From Rhizoclosmatium globosum (taxonomy: Eukaryota > Chytridiomycota > Chytridiomycetes > Chytridiales > Chytriomycetaceae): a DNA stretch of 27,405 bases. This document shows positions 1-9,809 of the stretch, piece by piece. How positions within the stretch are numbered: position 1 is the first letter of the stretch; the number at the start of each line of letters is the position of its first letter. A program made the position numbers and the translations under genes. The stretch covers positions 1-27,405 of the forward strand of contig MCGO01000359.1 of the NCBI GenBank assembly GCA_002104985.1. The letters are read 5' to 3'. The notes under the pieces were generated by a model that ran no database searches, had not been told where the DNA came from, and saw nothing but the letters and a program-made list of their open reading frames with translations.

Positions 1-2
1 AC

Positions 3-518
3 TACGAGGTTGAGCCTGTCGACGACGCCCCACGTCCATTCCAGTGTTTCTTGGACGTTGGTCTCCGCCGCACCACCACTGGTTCCCGTGTTTTCGGTGT
101 CCTCAAGGGTGCCGTTGACGGTGGTCTCTTGATCCCACACTCTGAGAACCGTTTCCCAGGTTGGGACTCTGCCAAGAAGGAGCTTGACGCCGAGACCCTC
201 CACCGTTACATTCTCGGTGGCCACGTCTCTGACTACATGGCTGAGCTCGAGGAGGACGATGAGGACTCTTACAAGCGTCAGTTTGCTCGTTACATTGAGA
301 AGGAGATTACTCCAGACGACTTTGAGGAGCTCTACGAGAAGGCTCACGAGGCTATTCGTGCTGACCCAACTCGTGAGGCTAAGGCTCACGTCTACGACGA
401 GGAGGCCAAGAACAAGCTCAAGAAGTACAAGATGACCAAGAGAAACTTGAAGCAGCGTGTCGACCGTGTCAAGCAGAAGAAGGCTGCTTGGTTGGCTGCC
501 CGTGCCTCCGACGAGTAA
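3..518 (+). CDS. RPL5: 60S ribosomal protein L5 (uL18), C-terminal part; 5' end outside window
   Basis: This is the large-subunit protein that binds 5S rRNA in the cytosolic ribosome. The frame is open from base 3, with no start codon in the window, and gives about 171 residues to TAA at 516-518. Family-typical blocks are a stretch around FLDVGLRRTTTG (about residues 16-27 of the visible part), GALKGAVDGG-like and IPHSENRFPG segments, an acidic middle, and a very basic lysine/arginine tail of the kind that contacts rRNA. Codon use is strongly biased (Pro almost always CCA, many C-ending codons), as expected for a highly expressed gene. No intron is visible in this part. Identification is confident. 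Only the N-terminal part and promoter are missing. Confidence 0.95.
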   Translation, partial: YEVEPVDDAPRPFQCFLDVGLRRTTTGSRVFGVLKGAVDGGLLIPHSENRFPGWDSAKKELDAETLHRYILGGHVSDYMAELEEDDEDSYKRQFARYIEKEITPDDFEELYEKAHEAIRADPTREAKAHVYDEEAKNKLKKYKMTKRNLKQRVDRVKQKKAAWLAARASDE

Positions 519-617
519 ATGGTTTGTTCATGAACCAACTCTTGTCTTTTTTCTTGCCAAATTTATTGTGGTAATTTGAACTACTTTGTGTTTGATGGAA
601 TGTGGTGTCTTTTTGAT

Positions 618-623
618 AATAAA
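618..623 (+). terminator. Candidate polyadenylation signal of RPL5
   Basis: AATAAA lies 100 bp after the RPL5 stop codon in T-rich sequence. It is the only canonical hexamer close behind the gene. Confidence 0.45.
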
Positions 624-1326
624 CTGTCAAGTAGATATTCCTCCAATTTATTTAGTTTTCTTCTAGTATTTTTTGGGTTCACAGTTTCGGGATGCGGCTT
701 CACTATCTGCATCACCACCCATTACAGTTCTCTATCGATTCCAAAATCCCGAATCTTATCGATGCAACGCCTTATGAATATACTTCGACGAAGAGTTGCA
801 ACGTTGGGGACAGCTGTTACTTTAAATTGATGCACTTGATGACAAATAATATGTCATATTTATACATCTTCGCCATTTTAATACACAGTATCAAGTAAAA
901 CCTTCGTCCAACTCAGTCTGAAACAGTTCTATTAGCATACTAAAGAGCCAAGAGCCCATGTGTATCAGCGAAGCCCCCTTGAGTCTCCTGTTTCACGAGT
1001 ATCCCGACGTAGATTTCAAGGTGGCTCCCTCACTGGATCTCTCGGGAATTTGCGGAACCACCCTCTCCTCCCTCGAAGCCGCACCCCCTTCCACTGCTGA
1101 ATCTAGGCCTCCCGCGCACCTAAACTCCATCGGAACAACGAAACCCATGTAGTATCCACAAAATCTTATCGTATTCGCCACTAAAAACCAAGAAATCTAA
1201 GTTTGGAAAAAAAGGTGAAAATTTTCGATATCGGGGATTTGATTAAATCTGAGCCCGTGGCTACTTAAGGCACCCTCGTTTTCTTTTTTCCTTTCCCCAA
1301 CACCACTTTGTTCCAAAACCAATATC

Positions 1327-1592
1327 GTACGTTGTCCCATCACATCGTGCCCCCATTAGCTTGGACGCTCAAGGATTTGGATGATTACACATGCCATACG
1401 AGCGGCTTCACTTGCTGGTTGTTCAGCCTCACAGTCTTCATCGTCTTGCGCCGCGGCTGGTGTTGGCAGAGCTGAGCAGTTATAGCATACATCAGATATC
1501 ATCAACAGCAGCAGCAGTGGCGACATCAGACAGCTCCCCTTACCCTCCTTCCATTATGATCAAATTGACTGACCACCTACCTCCTCAAACAG
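1327..1592 (+). other. Predicted 5' UTR intron ending at the start codon of the first transporter
   Basis: A GTACGT donor lies at 1327. A pyrimidine-rich acceptor ending in AAACAG directly abuts the ATG at 1593, and a CTGAC branch-like motif lies about 20 bp before it. Removing it would delete the upstream ATGs at 1381, 1391 and 1555. The paralogue also has CAG immediately before its ATG. The 266-bp length exceeds the coding introns here, so this is an inference. Confidence 0.35.
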
Positions 1593-3338
1593 ATGGACTC
1601 CAAGCCTGTCGAGGTCTACCTCGCTGAACCAGTCACCAAGCCAATCGTTGGAAAGAGAGACACCAAGACTGCTCTCTACCACTTGGCCATCTGGGTCCCA
1701 TTGACGGCCTTCATCATTGCCCTTATCATTAAGGGTCAGGGCAAGCAGGGATACGAGTTCGCCATCTTCCTCTATGTGATCATCACCCTCCGTTTCCTTG
1801 CCAAGCACATATCCATGAGCCAGCTCATCTATGGTGAGTGGCGGTGTTAATTGAAAAAAAAAGAAACAACAACGTGACTGACCAATTTAAATGTTACAGC
1901 TCCAGTTGGAAAGGTCTGGGACATGACTATCGGCGCTGCCGTTAGAGCCGTTCCACAAAAGTTCCACTTGGCTATTGGAGGAATTGTCTACTTTGCCTTG
2001 GTGTTCGGAGTTGCCTGTGGAACCCCAGAGTCCGAGACCGGAACCATTCCACAAAGAATCCAGTCTATCGCAGGAGTCGTCATCATGACTCTTATCCTTG
2101 TTGCCTTCTCCCGTGACAGAAAGAACATTCCATGGGGAACCGTCGTTGTTGGTTTCTTGCTCCAGTTCCTTTTGGCCTTGTTCATTCTCAAGACCCAGAT
2201 CGGTGTCAACATTTTCTACTTTATTTCCAAGTTGATCACCACCTTCCTTGAGGAGTCTGTTGCCGGTCTTGAGTTTGTCCTTGGACCAAAAGCCAGTAAC
2301 CCATTCCAGTACACTTTCGCTGTTGCCGTTCTCCCAGCTATTCTCTTCTTTGTTGCCTTCATTTCCATCATTTACTACATTGGTGGTATGCAGTACATTG
2401 TTGCCAAGTTCGCCTGGATCATGGTCCGTTTGATGAACACTTCTGGAGCCGAGTCCGTTGTCGCTGCCGCTTCTCCATTCGTTGGTCAGGGAGAGTCTGC
2501 TCTTCTCGTGAAGCCATTCATTGAGTTCATGACCCGTTCCGAGCTCCACTCCGCCATGGTTTCCGGATTCTCCACCATTGCCGGTTCCGTCTTGATTGCC
2601 TACATCAACTACACTGGTAACAACCCAGCCTCGACTTCTACCCTTCTTGCTTCCTGCTTGATGTCCGTTCCATGCTCTTTGATGGTCTCCAAGATTGTCT
2701 ACCCAGAGACCGAGGAATCCCTCACCAAGGGTACCGTTACCGTCCCAGAGTCTGAGGAGAAGGACGCCAACTTGCTCGACGCCGCTTCCAAGGGAGCCGC
2801 TATCGGTGTTCAGTTGTGTTTGCTCATCACCGGTTCCCTCTTGGCCATCATCTCTCTCTACGCGTGTGCCAACGACTTGACCGCCTGGGCCTTTGACATT
2901 GTTGGAATCAAGAACTGGATCGACGGGTCTCAACCAGTTTCCATTCAGCTTCTTTTGTCCTACGTTTTCTGGCCAATTGCTTTCTGTCTTGGTATTCCAG
3001 TTGGAGATGCGAGAAAGTCTGCTGAGTTTATGGCTACCAAGATTGTCGTGAACGAGTTTGCTGCTTACGCCAACTTCCACGATTACGCTTTCCAGGTTAA
3101 CGCTACTGCTGATGGTTCTTACCCATTGAACGGTGCTTTCCCACTTCGTACTGTCCGTTTGATGTCTTTCGCTCTTTGTGGTTTCGCCAACATTGGTTCC
3201 ATCGGTATTCAGACTTCCATCTTGGGTCACATTGCTCCATCCCGTAAGAGAGATCTTGCTGAGTTGGCCCTCTCTGCCATGTTGACTGGTGCTTTCTCCA
3301 CCTGGATCTCTGCCGCCGTTGCTGGAGCCATCTTGTAA
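1593..3338 (+). CDS. Concentrative nucleoside transporter (CNT/SLC28 family), copy 1
   Basis: Ion-coupled nucleoside uptake permease of the plasma membrane. Two exons: 1593-1833 and 1900-3338. The 66-bp intron has GTGAGT/ACAG ends and phase 1, and the product is 559 aa. The architecture is cytosolic N-terminus, Nucleos_tra2_N-type helices (about residues 90-180), the gate domain (about 220-340), and the C-terminal transport domain. Visible signatures are GQGES (276-280) at the hairpin that binds substrate in CNT structures, and ATKIVVNEFAAY (459-470), which fits the CNT pattern (G/A)XKX3NEFVA(Y/M/F) except Ala for Val. The start is the first ATG of this frame and matches the paralogue's N-terminal block. 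Codons are strongly optimised like RPL5, suggesting high expression. A second copy follows in tandem. Confidence 0.93.
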
Positions 3339-3791
3339 GCTATCACGCTGACTACTCCATTGTTTTTATTTAAATCTATCCTCGGGGTTCTTTTTCTTTT
3401 TCTTACCCGTTTTGTTTGGGCTTTTGATTGTAAGAAATAATAGAAAAAAGAGCGAGGTGTGCCTTGCTCTTTTCACCAAGCAAATCATTTTCCTTCCCAT
3501 TTTTGTACTATTAGTAAGGTTATTTTCGACAATGATGCCTGATCACACTATAATTTCAAGATTCCGTTTGGATTGTTTCATCTTTAGAAGATCTTACATC
3601 TCCTCAAGGTATTTGCCTTGAACCCCTCAGTATCCCAACCTCCCCCTTCTCTGGTACTACATCCAGCAATCGATAGAAACCTTTCGCAATCTGTTCCTTG
3701 TCAGACAGAGTTGAATGCATCAAGCTGTCACTCTTTCCCACCCAATTTGATCCACAAAACACCGTCACTTAATCACAACTCCACCACCCAG
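3339..3791 (+). other. Interval between the two transporters
   Basis: It holds the 3' flank of copy 1 (T-rich, no canonical AATAAA) and the promoter/leader of copy 2. An open frame continues upstream of the copy 2 ATG to about 3618 but has no in-frame ATG and no family similarity. An AAG|GTATTT donor at 3609 and a pyrimidine-rich CAG at 3789-3791 abutting the ATG could delimit a 183-bp leader intron that removes the out-of-frame ATG at 3715. Nothing else is recognised. Confidence 0.4.
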
Positions 3792-5604
3792 ATGAACACC
3801 TCCAAAGTCATCGTCGACCCAATCCTCGGCCTATCAGTGCCAGCCGTCAACGCTCCTCAAAAGCCCAAGTTCGGCAAACGAGATGCAAAGGCTGCGTTCT
3901 ACCACCTGGCCATCTGGATTCCACTGACTGCTTTCATCATTGCTCTGATCATTAAAGGAAAAGGAAAGCCTGGGTACGAGTTTGCCATCGTCGTGTATGT
4001 CCTCATTACTCTGAGGTTACTTGCGAAACATGTTTCAATGAGTCAGCTTGTCTACGGTACGGTTGTTTACCCTCTTCTTTTCCTTCCACCGCGAAACAGC
4101 TCTAAAGCTACAAGAGGGTGTACTATTGATGGGTGATACTGACTTTTCCCTCCGTTGTGAAACAGATCCTTTGGAGAGAGGGTGGAACGCCACCGTTGGA
4201 ACAGCTTTCAGATCGATTCCAGCGACTTTCAGAGTTCCTCTTGGATTGGTTGCTTACTTGGCAGTTATGATTGGAGTTGCTTGTGGAACACCTGCAAGTG
4301 AAACAGGAACGATCCCGCAACGACTTCAATCTATTGGTGGTGTTATTGTCATGACAGCTATTCTTGTCGCATTCTCTCGAGACAGAAAGAATATTCCATG
4401 GGGTACTGTTGTGGTTGGATTCTGGCTGCAGTTCCTCATGGCGCTCTTCATTCTCAAGACTCAACTCGGTGTCGACATCTTTTACTTTATTTCGCAGCTG
4501 ATTACTACGTTTTTGGGTGAATCGAATGCGGGTCTTGAGTTTGTGTTGGGTTCTACTGCCACGAATCCGTTCAAGAATACTTTTGTAGTGTCTGTCTTGC
4601 CAGCTATTCTCTTCTTTGTCGCCTTCATTTCCATCATCTACTACATTGGTGGAATGCAATATGTCGTAGAAAAGTTTGCATGGGTCATGGTTCGCCTCAT
4701 GAACACCTCCGGAGCTGAGTCAGTTGTCGCTGCTGCCTCCCCCTTTGTCGGACAAGGAGAATCAGCTCTTCTCGTCAAACCATTCATCGAATTCATGACC
4801 CGCTCTGAACTCCACTCCGCAATGGTCTCTGGATTCTCCACTATCGCCGGATCCGTCTTGATCGCCTACATCAACTACACGGGAAACAACCCAACCTCAA
4901 CATCAACTCTTTTGGCCTCATGTTTAATGTCTGTTCCGTGTTCGTTGATGGTTTCCAAGATTATTTATCCCGAAGTTGAAGAATCAATCACAAAGGGAAC
5001 TGTTACTGTACCCGAAGCAGAAGAGAAAGACGCAAACTTACTCGACGCTGCTTCAAAGGGTGCTGCTATCGGTGTCCAGCTTTGCTTGCTTATCACTGGT
5101 TCTCTCTTGGCAATTATCTCCCTCTACGCTTGTGCAAATGACCTCGTCGGATGGGCATTCAACATGATCAGTGTTTCAAACTGGATCGATGCCTCGCAGC
5201 CAGTGTCTATTCAGCTGTTGCTTTCATACATCTTCTGGCCTATCGCCGTTTGCGTGGGAATTCCAGTTGGTGATGCGAGAAAGTCTGCCGAATTCATGGC
5301 TACCAAAGTAGTTGTCAACGAGTTTGTTGCATACGCGAATTTGCACGATTATGCTTTCTTGGCGAATGCTACTGCAGATGGGTCTTATGTGTCGAATGGT
5401 GCTTTTGGACTTCGTACTATTCGCTTGTTGGCCTTTGCTCTCTGTGGATTTGCGAATATCGGGTCAATTGGTATACAGACTTCCATTCTCGGCCATATTG
5501 CACCATCCCGCAAGAGAGATCTCGCCGAGTTGGCCCTGTCTGCCATGTTGACTGGAGCATTCTCCACTTGGATCTCAGCAGCTGTTGCGGGTGCCATCTT
5601 GTAA
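3792..5604 (+). CDS. Concentrative nucleoside transporter (CNT/SLC28 family), copy 2
   Basis: Tandem paralogue of the preceding CNT gene. Exons are 3792-4056 and 4166-5604. The 109-bp intron (GTACGG/ACAG) sits at the same phase-1 site, after the MSQL(I/V)Y motif, and the product is 567 aa. Exon 2 has exactly the same length (1439 bp) as in copy 1. The GQGES substrate-site motif is kept, and the C-terminal signature ATKVVVNEFVAY matches the CNT consensus fully. The N-terminus ahead of the shared KRDxKxAxYHLAIW block differs from copy 1. The first in-frame ATG (3792) was chosen. Codon use is much less biased (CCG, TCG, CGA occur), so lower or conditional expression is inferred. Its stop lies only 47 bp from the convergent oxidoreductase stop. 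Confidence 0.92.
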
Positions 5605-5615
5605 ACAAATTGTTT

Positions 5616-5621
5616 TTTATT
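5616..5621 (-). terminator. Candidate polyadenylation signal of the MDR oxidoreductase
   Basis: AATAAA on the minus strand, 30 bp beyond the oxidoreductase stop and only 12 bp from the convergent transporter stop, so the two 3' UTRs probably overlap. Confidence 0.5.
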
Positions 5622-5651
5622 CGTTAACTTCAGTACTTCACCAAAAATATA

Positions 5652-6947
5652 CTAAAGCTTTACACTTGCCGAATTGTTTCCAATCTCAACCACAACTTTT
5701 CCAAATGTCTTGCGACTTCCCAAATCTACGAGAGCTTGAGGGATAGATTCAAGTCCTTTGTATGGTTTGGAATCAAAAAGGAGAGGACGGACTGGCTTTC
5801 CGTTGTGGTTTGCAGTTTCAAAGAAGTTGAAGATTCCCTGAAGTTAAATTTCAGAGGAGAAACTTGAATCATTTCGTAATTACCTTCCAGGTTCTCTCCG
5901 CGACTATTGGTTCATTAATAATCGAAGCTCCCCAAAACACACCAATCATAGCAGCACTCTTCAACAACAACCGATTCGCAGGAACGGCTTCAATCTTGCC
6001 CCCAGTTCCAGCAAATCCAACCACCAAAATACGGCCATTCCACGCAATACATTTCGTGTCTTGAATGAAATACCCAACAGGGTCGTAAATCACGTCCACA
6101 CCCGATGAAGTTCTTCCTGGAATAGAATTCGCAATTTCATTGACTTCCTTAACCCAATCCCCCTTCGTGTAGTCAACGACGTAATCTGCACCAAGACGCG
6201 ATTTGACGAGTTGACACTTTTCAGGGCCACCTGCTGTAGCAATCACCACCGCACCAATCTGTTTCGCGATTTGAACTGCAGCAGAACCAACTACATCCAA
6301 AAACTTTGTGTCACGATATATAGTTCGCGTTTCGATGAACAAACATACCTCCCCCAGCAGCAGCGTGAACCAAACAGACTTCCCCCTTCTGCAGTTTCGC
6401 CTTCTCCACAATACCCAACCAACTCGTCGGATACGTAATATAACACCCCGCAGCTTCTTTGAACGAGAGAGTGGGTGGAATCACAAAGAGATTGAGGGGA
6501 GTTGGGGTAAGCGACACGTGGGTGGCAAATGCCCCGATTCCAAGTGGAGTGGATCCGAATACTCTGTCTCCAACCTGTTTTTTTTCTTTGTGTATTAGTT
6601 ATAAGCAGGAGGGACGAGGGAATGGAGACCTTGAATCCCTTCACACTGGATCCTGCTTTCACAATTACTCCTGCGAATTCAGCACCAGGAACAAACGGTC
6701 TTTCTGGTCGGACCTGTTTGGTTATACTAGTTAGCATTTGATAAGCTGGAAGGGTACGAAAGAAAGTAACCTGGTATTTGCCTTGAACGAGGAGAATGTC
6801 CGCAAAGTTGAGTCCCGTTGCTTTGATTTCAACAATAACTTGGTCGTCGGTGCATTCGATTTGAGATGGCGGAAGGGGAGAGACGGTGAGCTGATTGGGC
6901 TGGATCCAGTCTTGCACAATGATTGCCTTTGCGTTTGAAATGGTCAT
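5652..6947 (-). CDS. Zinc-independent MDR-family NADPH:quinone oxidoreductase-like protein
   Basis: NAD(P)H-dependent reductase of the medium-chain dehydrogenase superfamily, quinone oxidoreductase branch, probably cytosolic. Five exons on the minus strand: 6947-6771, 6713-6630, 6574-6349, 6290-5884 and 5837-5652. The four introns are 46-58 bp, and the product is 359 aa. The GroES-like N-domain has LNFADILLVQGKYQ and FVPGAEFAGVI. The nucleotide-binding signature HAAAGGVGSAAVQIAK spans the exon 3/4 junction. A downstream block with DVIYDPVG, NGRILVVGFAG and PANRLLLK is typical of this branch. No zinc ligands are seen. Donor 2 is a weak GTCTCC, but the junction restores the GFKVGDRVFG motif. 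It is divergent from THI5 across 200 bp. The exact substrate cannot be told from sequence. Confidence 0.9.
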
Positions 6948-7147
6948 TTGTAATGTTTCTTTTACTGCTTAGTAAACTGCGAATTATTCAATTTAAACTT
7001 CCTTCAACTCATTTATTTACTACATTAATCAATTATTAATTCCCGATGATTCGATCTCTGTTTACCACCACAAAACGCCCCCAAAAAGCCAACTTCCGCA
7101 ATTCATCCGTTTCCCCAAAACTACCACGAAAAAGATAACTTGAAAAA
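6948..7147. promoter_or_regulatory. Divergent promoter region between the oxidoreductase and THI5
   Basis: 200 bp separate the two start codons. The oxidoreductase side is AT-rich and the THI5 leader is A/C-rich. I searched for the conserved parts of a TPP riboswitch, which controls THI5/NMT1 genes in several fungi, and did not find a convincing pair of them. Confidence 0.45.
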
Positions 7148-8209
7148 ATGACCATCTTGGGACACACTGACAAGATCACCGTTCTCCTCAACTGGGCTGC
7201 TAATCCTTACCACGCCCCGCTCTACCTTGCCCAAAAGCTCGGCTACTTTGCCGACGAGGGCATCAAAGTCGCGATCCTCGAGCCATCCGATCCTTCCGAT
7301 GTAACTGAGATCATTGGCAGTGGTAAGATCTAACTCGTTTTACGAGATTCGGTCAGGTTTCTAATATTTCACCCCACATTCCAGGAAAGGTCGACCTCGG
7401 TTGCAAGGCCATGATCCACACCATCGCCGGTGCTGCCAGAGGTTTCCCCGTGACTTCCATCGGAACTCTTCTCGACGAGCCTTTCACTGGCGTCGTGTAC
7501 CTCAAGAGTCGCGGAACGATCACTGAGGACTTCCATTCCCTCAAGGGCCGCAAGATTGGGTACGTTGGTGAATTCGGGAAGGTGATTATCGATAACTTGA
7601 CTAAGCGTTATGGTATGACTGTGAGTGTTTTTTGATTTTGATTGATGTTGATTGGTCAGACTTATTTGGATGAACTCTTGATAAAATTAGCCTGAGGATT
7701 ATACTGCCGTCCGTGTAGGTATGAATGTTTCTGATGCAATTATTCGCGGTGTCATTGATGCCGGAGTTGGGCTTGAGAACATTCAACAAGTCGAGTTGGA
7801 GGAATGGTCCAAGTCCCAAGGCCGTACTGCTGATGACGTTGGAATGCTTCGTATCGATGAACTCGCTGACTTGGGTTGCTGCTGCTTCTGTTCCATCCTG
7901 TACATTGGGAACGACAAGTTCATCTCTGAGAATCCTGAAAAGGTTCGCGCGTTCATGAAAGCTGTCAAGCGTGCCACAGACTTTTTGTTGGAGACCCCAG
8001 AGAAGGCGTTCAACCAATACGTTGAAATCAAGCCGTACTTGGGTTCAGACTTGAACCGCAAGATGTTTCAACGCTCTTTGCCTTACTTTTCCAAGTCTTT
8101 GGAGAATGTTCAACGCGACTGGACCAAGGTTGTCAACTTTAGTAAAACTCTTGGTGTTGTTGATGAGTCCTTTGTCCAGAACATGACCAATGAGTTTTTG
8201 GACGTCTAA
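7148..8209 (+). CDS. THI5: 4-amino-5-hydroxymethyl-2-methylpyrimidine phosphate synthase (THI5/NMT1 family)
   Basis: Makes HMP-P, the pyrimidine half of thiamin, from pyridoxal phosphate and a histidine of the protein itself, a single-turnover reaction in yeast Thi5. Three exons: 7148-7322, 7385-7620 and 7691-8209. Introns are 62 and 70 bp, and the product is 309 aa. The periplasmic-binding-protein-like fold is recognisable from [16 protein letters not shown] onward. The motif GCKAMIHT places Lys66 and His70 at the PLP-binding lysine and donor histidine spacing of yeast Thi5 (Lys62/His66). The fungal cysteine cluster CCCFC is present and intact near residues 210-215. Length is slightly below the yeast 340 aa. 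Splice junctions restore conserved GSGKVDLG and [12 protein letters not shown] blocks. AATAAA at 8339-8344 may end the transcript. Confidence 0.95.
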
Positions 8210-8452
8210 TTGGGCTCTCTGTATTCTTCTCTCTTTCTTTGTTCCTTCTTTAAATTGCGAAACGGGTGCTTAATTGAGCTGAGAGGATAACCGTCATAAC
8301 CCGAACATGGTAATGCATGCGTGGGGATTTGCCAACAAAATAAACCTTTTCTACTTTGATTGAATTTGATAGAAAATTTGAGATAATCATATTTTATTAA
8401 TTAATTGAGGATCTTTGCCTGATGCAGTAATGCTCGGACATTAATGATTTGT

Positions 8453-9742
8453 TCATTCTAGACCTGATGTTCTTAATTTATCCCACATCTCTCTCTGGTC
8501 CAGCTCTTCAATCATACGAGATAAATAGACAACCATGTCCATATCACTCATATTCTCGGCAATTCCAACAGCGCTCTCCAACGTTTCCATCGTTTTTACA
8601 CGAGAATCCTCCAACAATAAACCAACAGCATCTTTGTTTTGACTTCGAACTGCCGTCAACAGAGCCTCATTATCGTTCTGAGACGGATCCACGCGCGAAT
8701 CTTCAAGAAGTAACCTTACGCAATCCATGCTTTCACCATGTAGCGCTTCAATAATTGCTTCACTACCTACTTGAGCAGGATCAACTCGCTCATGCTTCAA
8801 CAAAAGTTCTAACAGGTCCGTCCATCCGTGTCGGGCAACAGCTGGAATCGCCATATTATTGTGAATAGATGGGTTGACGCGTGGATCGGTTAATAAAAAT
8901 GCAGCAAACTCCTTGTTTCGATTCAACGCCATCAGAAATGCTCGATTATTGTTTGCTGCTGGATTAACGCGGCCGTCTTCAAGTAGAACCCGAAGAACAT
9001 CAACCGACGCCTCATTCCAACACGCAACAGACACACAGAAGCTGTCGCCTACACATGGATCGACTTTGTCGGACGCAAGTAATATCTTGATAATCTCCAC
9101 ATTGCTTTGCTGGCACGCAACCAGGAACGGCTCATAACCTCCATGCGACAGATCAACTTTGTCACAATTAACAAGGAGCCGCACAATATCAGTGGAGTTG
9201 TTGATTATTGCGGTTATGATACAATAATCATTATCGGTCCGGGGATCCACCTTCTCGATAGAAAGAAGGAACTCGACAGTGGAAGTATATCCCAACATAA
9301 CAGCAACTCGAAGTGCCCGGTCTTTCTGTGAAGTTACATCCATCACACCAACCAGAGTCTTGATAATCCGCAGCGATACCTCTTCGGGAACCCTCCACCG
9401 TTCATGATACATCAAATTAGCATCACTGAGTCCAATCTGTGCGTTTAGATGCCACGTAGGCTCTACAAGAATCAAGCTGTACACTGCACATTTGTAGTTA
9501 AAGGGCAGCGACGTCCATTCATTGTACTTGATGCCATTATCATCGAGATACTCCCACAGTGTCAGTGAAGGACGGGGAATGAGTGATTGGACGTGGAGAC
9601 GGGCAAAGGTGAGGTCGTTGAGGATTGTATCGCTGAAGAGAAGTTTGGACGACAGGGCCACTGATCGCAGGTGTTTGTCGATGGGAAGATGCGATATAAC
9701 ACTGCGAATAAGCTCGTGAGGAAGTATAGTGAGATAATTCAT
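8453..9742 (-). CDS. F-box-like protein with ankyrin repeats (429 aa)
   Basis: Single-exon gene. Residues about 5-50 resemble an F-box (LPHELIRSVISHLP, then an ALSSK block), which in known proteins binds Skp1 and recruits SCF ubiquitin ligase. A linker with DDNGIKYNEW and SLPF follows. From about residue 140, roughly eight degenerate ankyrin-type repeats of about 31 aa carry the pattern LLLEDxRVDPSxxDNEALL. No signal peptide or membrane helix is seen, so cytosol or nucleus is likely. The linker and repeat style match the larger ankyrin gene at 18855-20681, so the two are paralogues. Its ATG is only 67 bp from the divergent LRR gene's ATG. Adaptor function is inferred from the F-box-like start; the target is unknown. 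Confidence 0.85.
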   Translation of the reverse strand: MNYLTILPHELIRSVISHLPIDKHLRSVALSSKLLFSDTILNDLTFARLHVQSLIPRPSLTLWEYLDDNGIKYNEWTSLPFNYKCAVYSLILVEPTWHLNAQIGLSDANLMYHERWRVPEEVSLRIIKTLVGVMDVTSQKDRALRVAVMLGYTSTVEFLLSIEKVDPRTDNDYCIITAIINNSTDIVRLLVNCDKVDLSHGGYEPFLVACQQSNVEIIKILLASDKVDPCVGDSFCVSVACWNEASVDVLRVLLEDGRVNPAANNNRAFLMALNRNKEFAAFLLTDPRVNPSIHNNMAIPAVARHGWTDLLELLLKHERVDPAQVGSEAIIEALHGESMDCVRLLLEDSRVDPSQNDNEALLTAVRSQNKDAVGLLLEDSRVKTMETLESAVGIAENMSDMDMVVYLSRMIEELDQREMWDKLRTSGLE

Positions 9743-9809
9743 TTTTGATAAGGTTATTAAAAAGAAGGTTATTACATATTATTTCATCGATCAAAACCTT
9801 TCTTCCAAA
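9743..9809. promoter_or_regulatory. 67-bp shared region between divergent F-box-like ankyrin and LRR genes
   Basis: The two start codons face away from each other with only 67 AT-rich bases between them. Any promoters must overlap each other or extend into the neighbouring coding sequence. Confidence 0.5.

Larger units (their letters stand above)
519..1592 (+). other. Long non-coding interval: RPL5 3' flank and promoter/5' leader of the first nucleoside transporter
   Basis: No convincing gene is seen. The first third is T-rich 3' flank of RPL5. The remainder should hold the transporter promoter. There is a pyrimidine-rich tract near 1280-1300, a common fungal start-site context, and a short (CAG)4 run at 1506-1517. 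Small open frames at 958-1152 and 1391-1627 look random: no recognisable motif and no codon bias. Upstream ATGs at 1381, 1391 and 1555 would hinder translation unless spliced out (see the predicted leader intron). Confidence 0.5.

Noticed and set aside
958..1181. Overlapping small open frames on both strands upstream of the transporter
   Set aside because: Short, no codon bias, no motif, no splice or polyadenylation context. Best explained as chance in the promoter region.
1506..1517. (CAG)4 run as a microsatellite
   Set aside because: Only four units, too short to call a meaningful repeat.
1887..3230. A 447-codon open frame antisense to nucleoside transporter copy 1
   Set aside because: It mirrors the strongly biased codons of the transporter, which avoid the codons that read as stops on the other strand. 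Its translation is low-complexity (Gly, Asn, Ser-rich) with no motif.
7300..7335. CTGAGA-like element at the end of THI5 exon 1, resembling a TPP riboswitch P2 core
   Set aside because: It encodes conserved residues and no partner P4 core or stems were found nearby.
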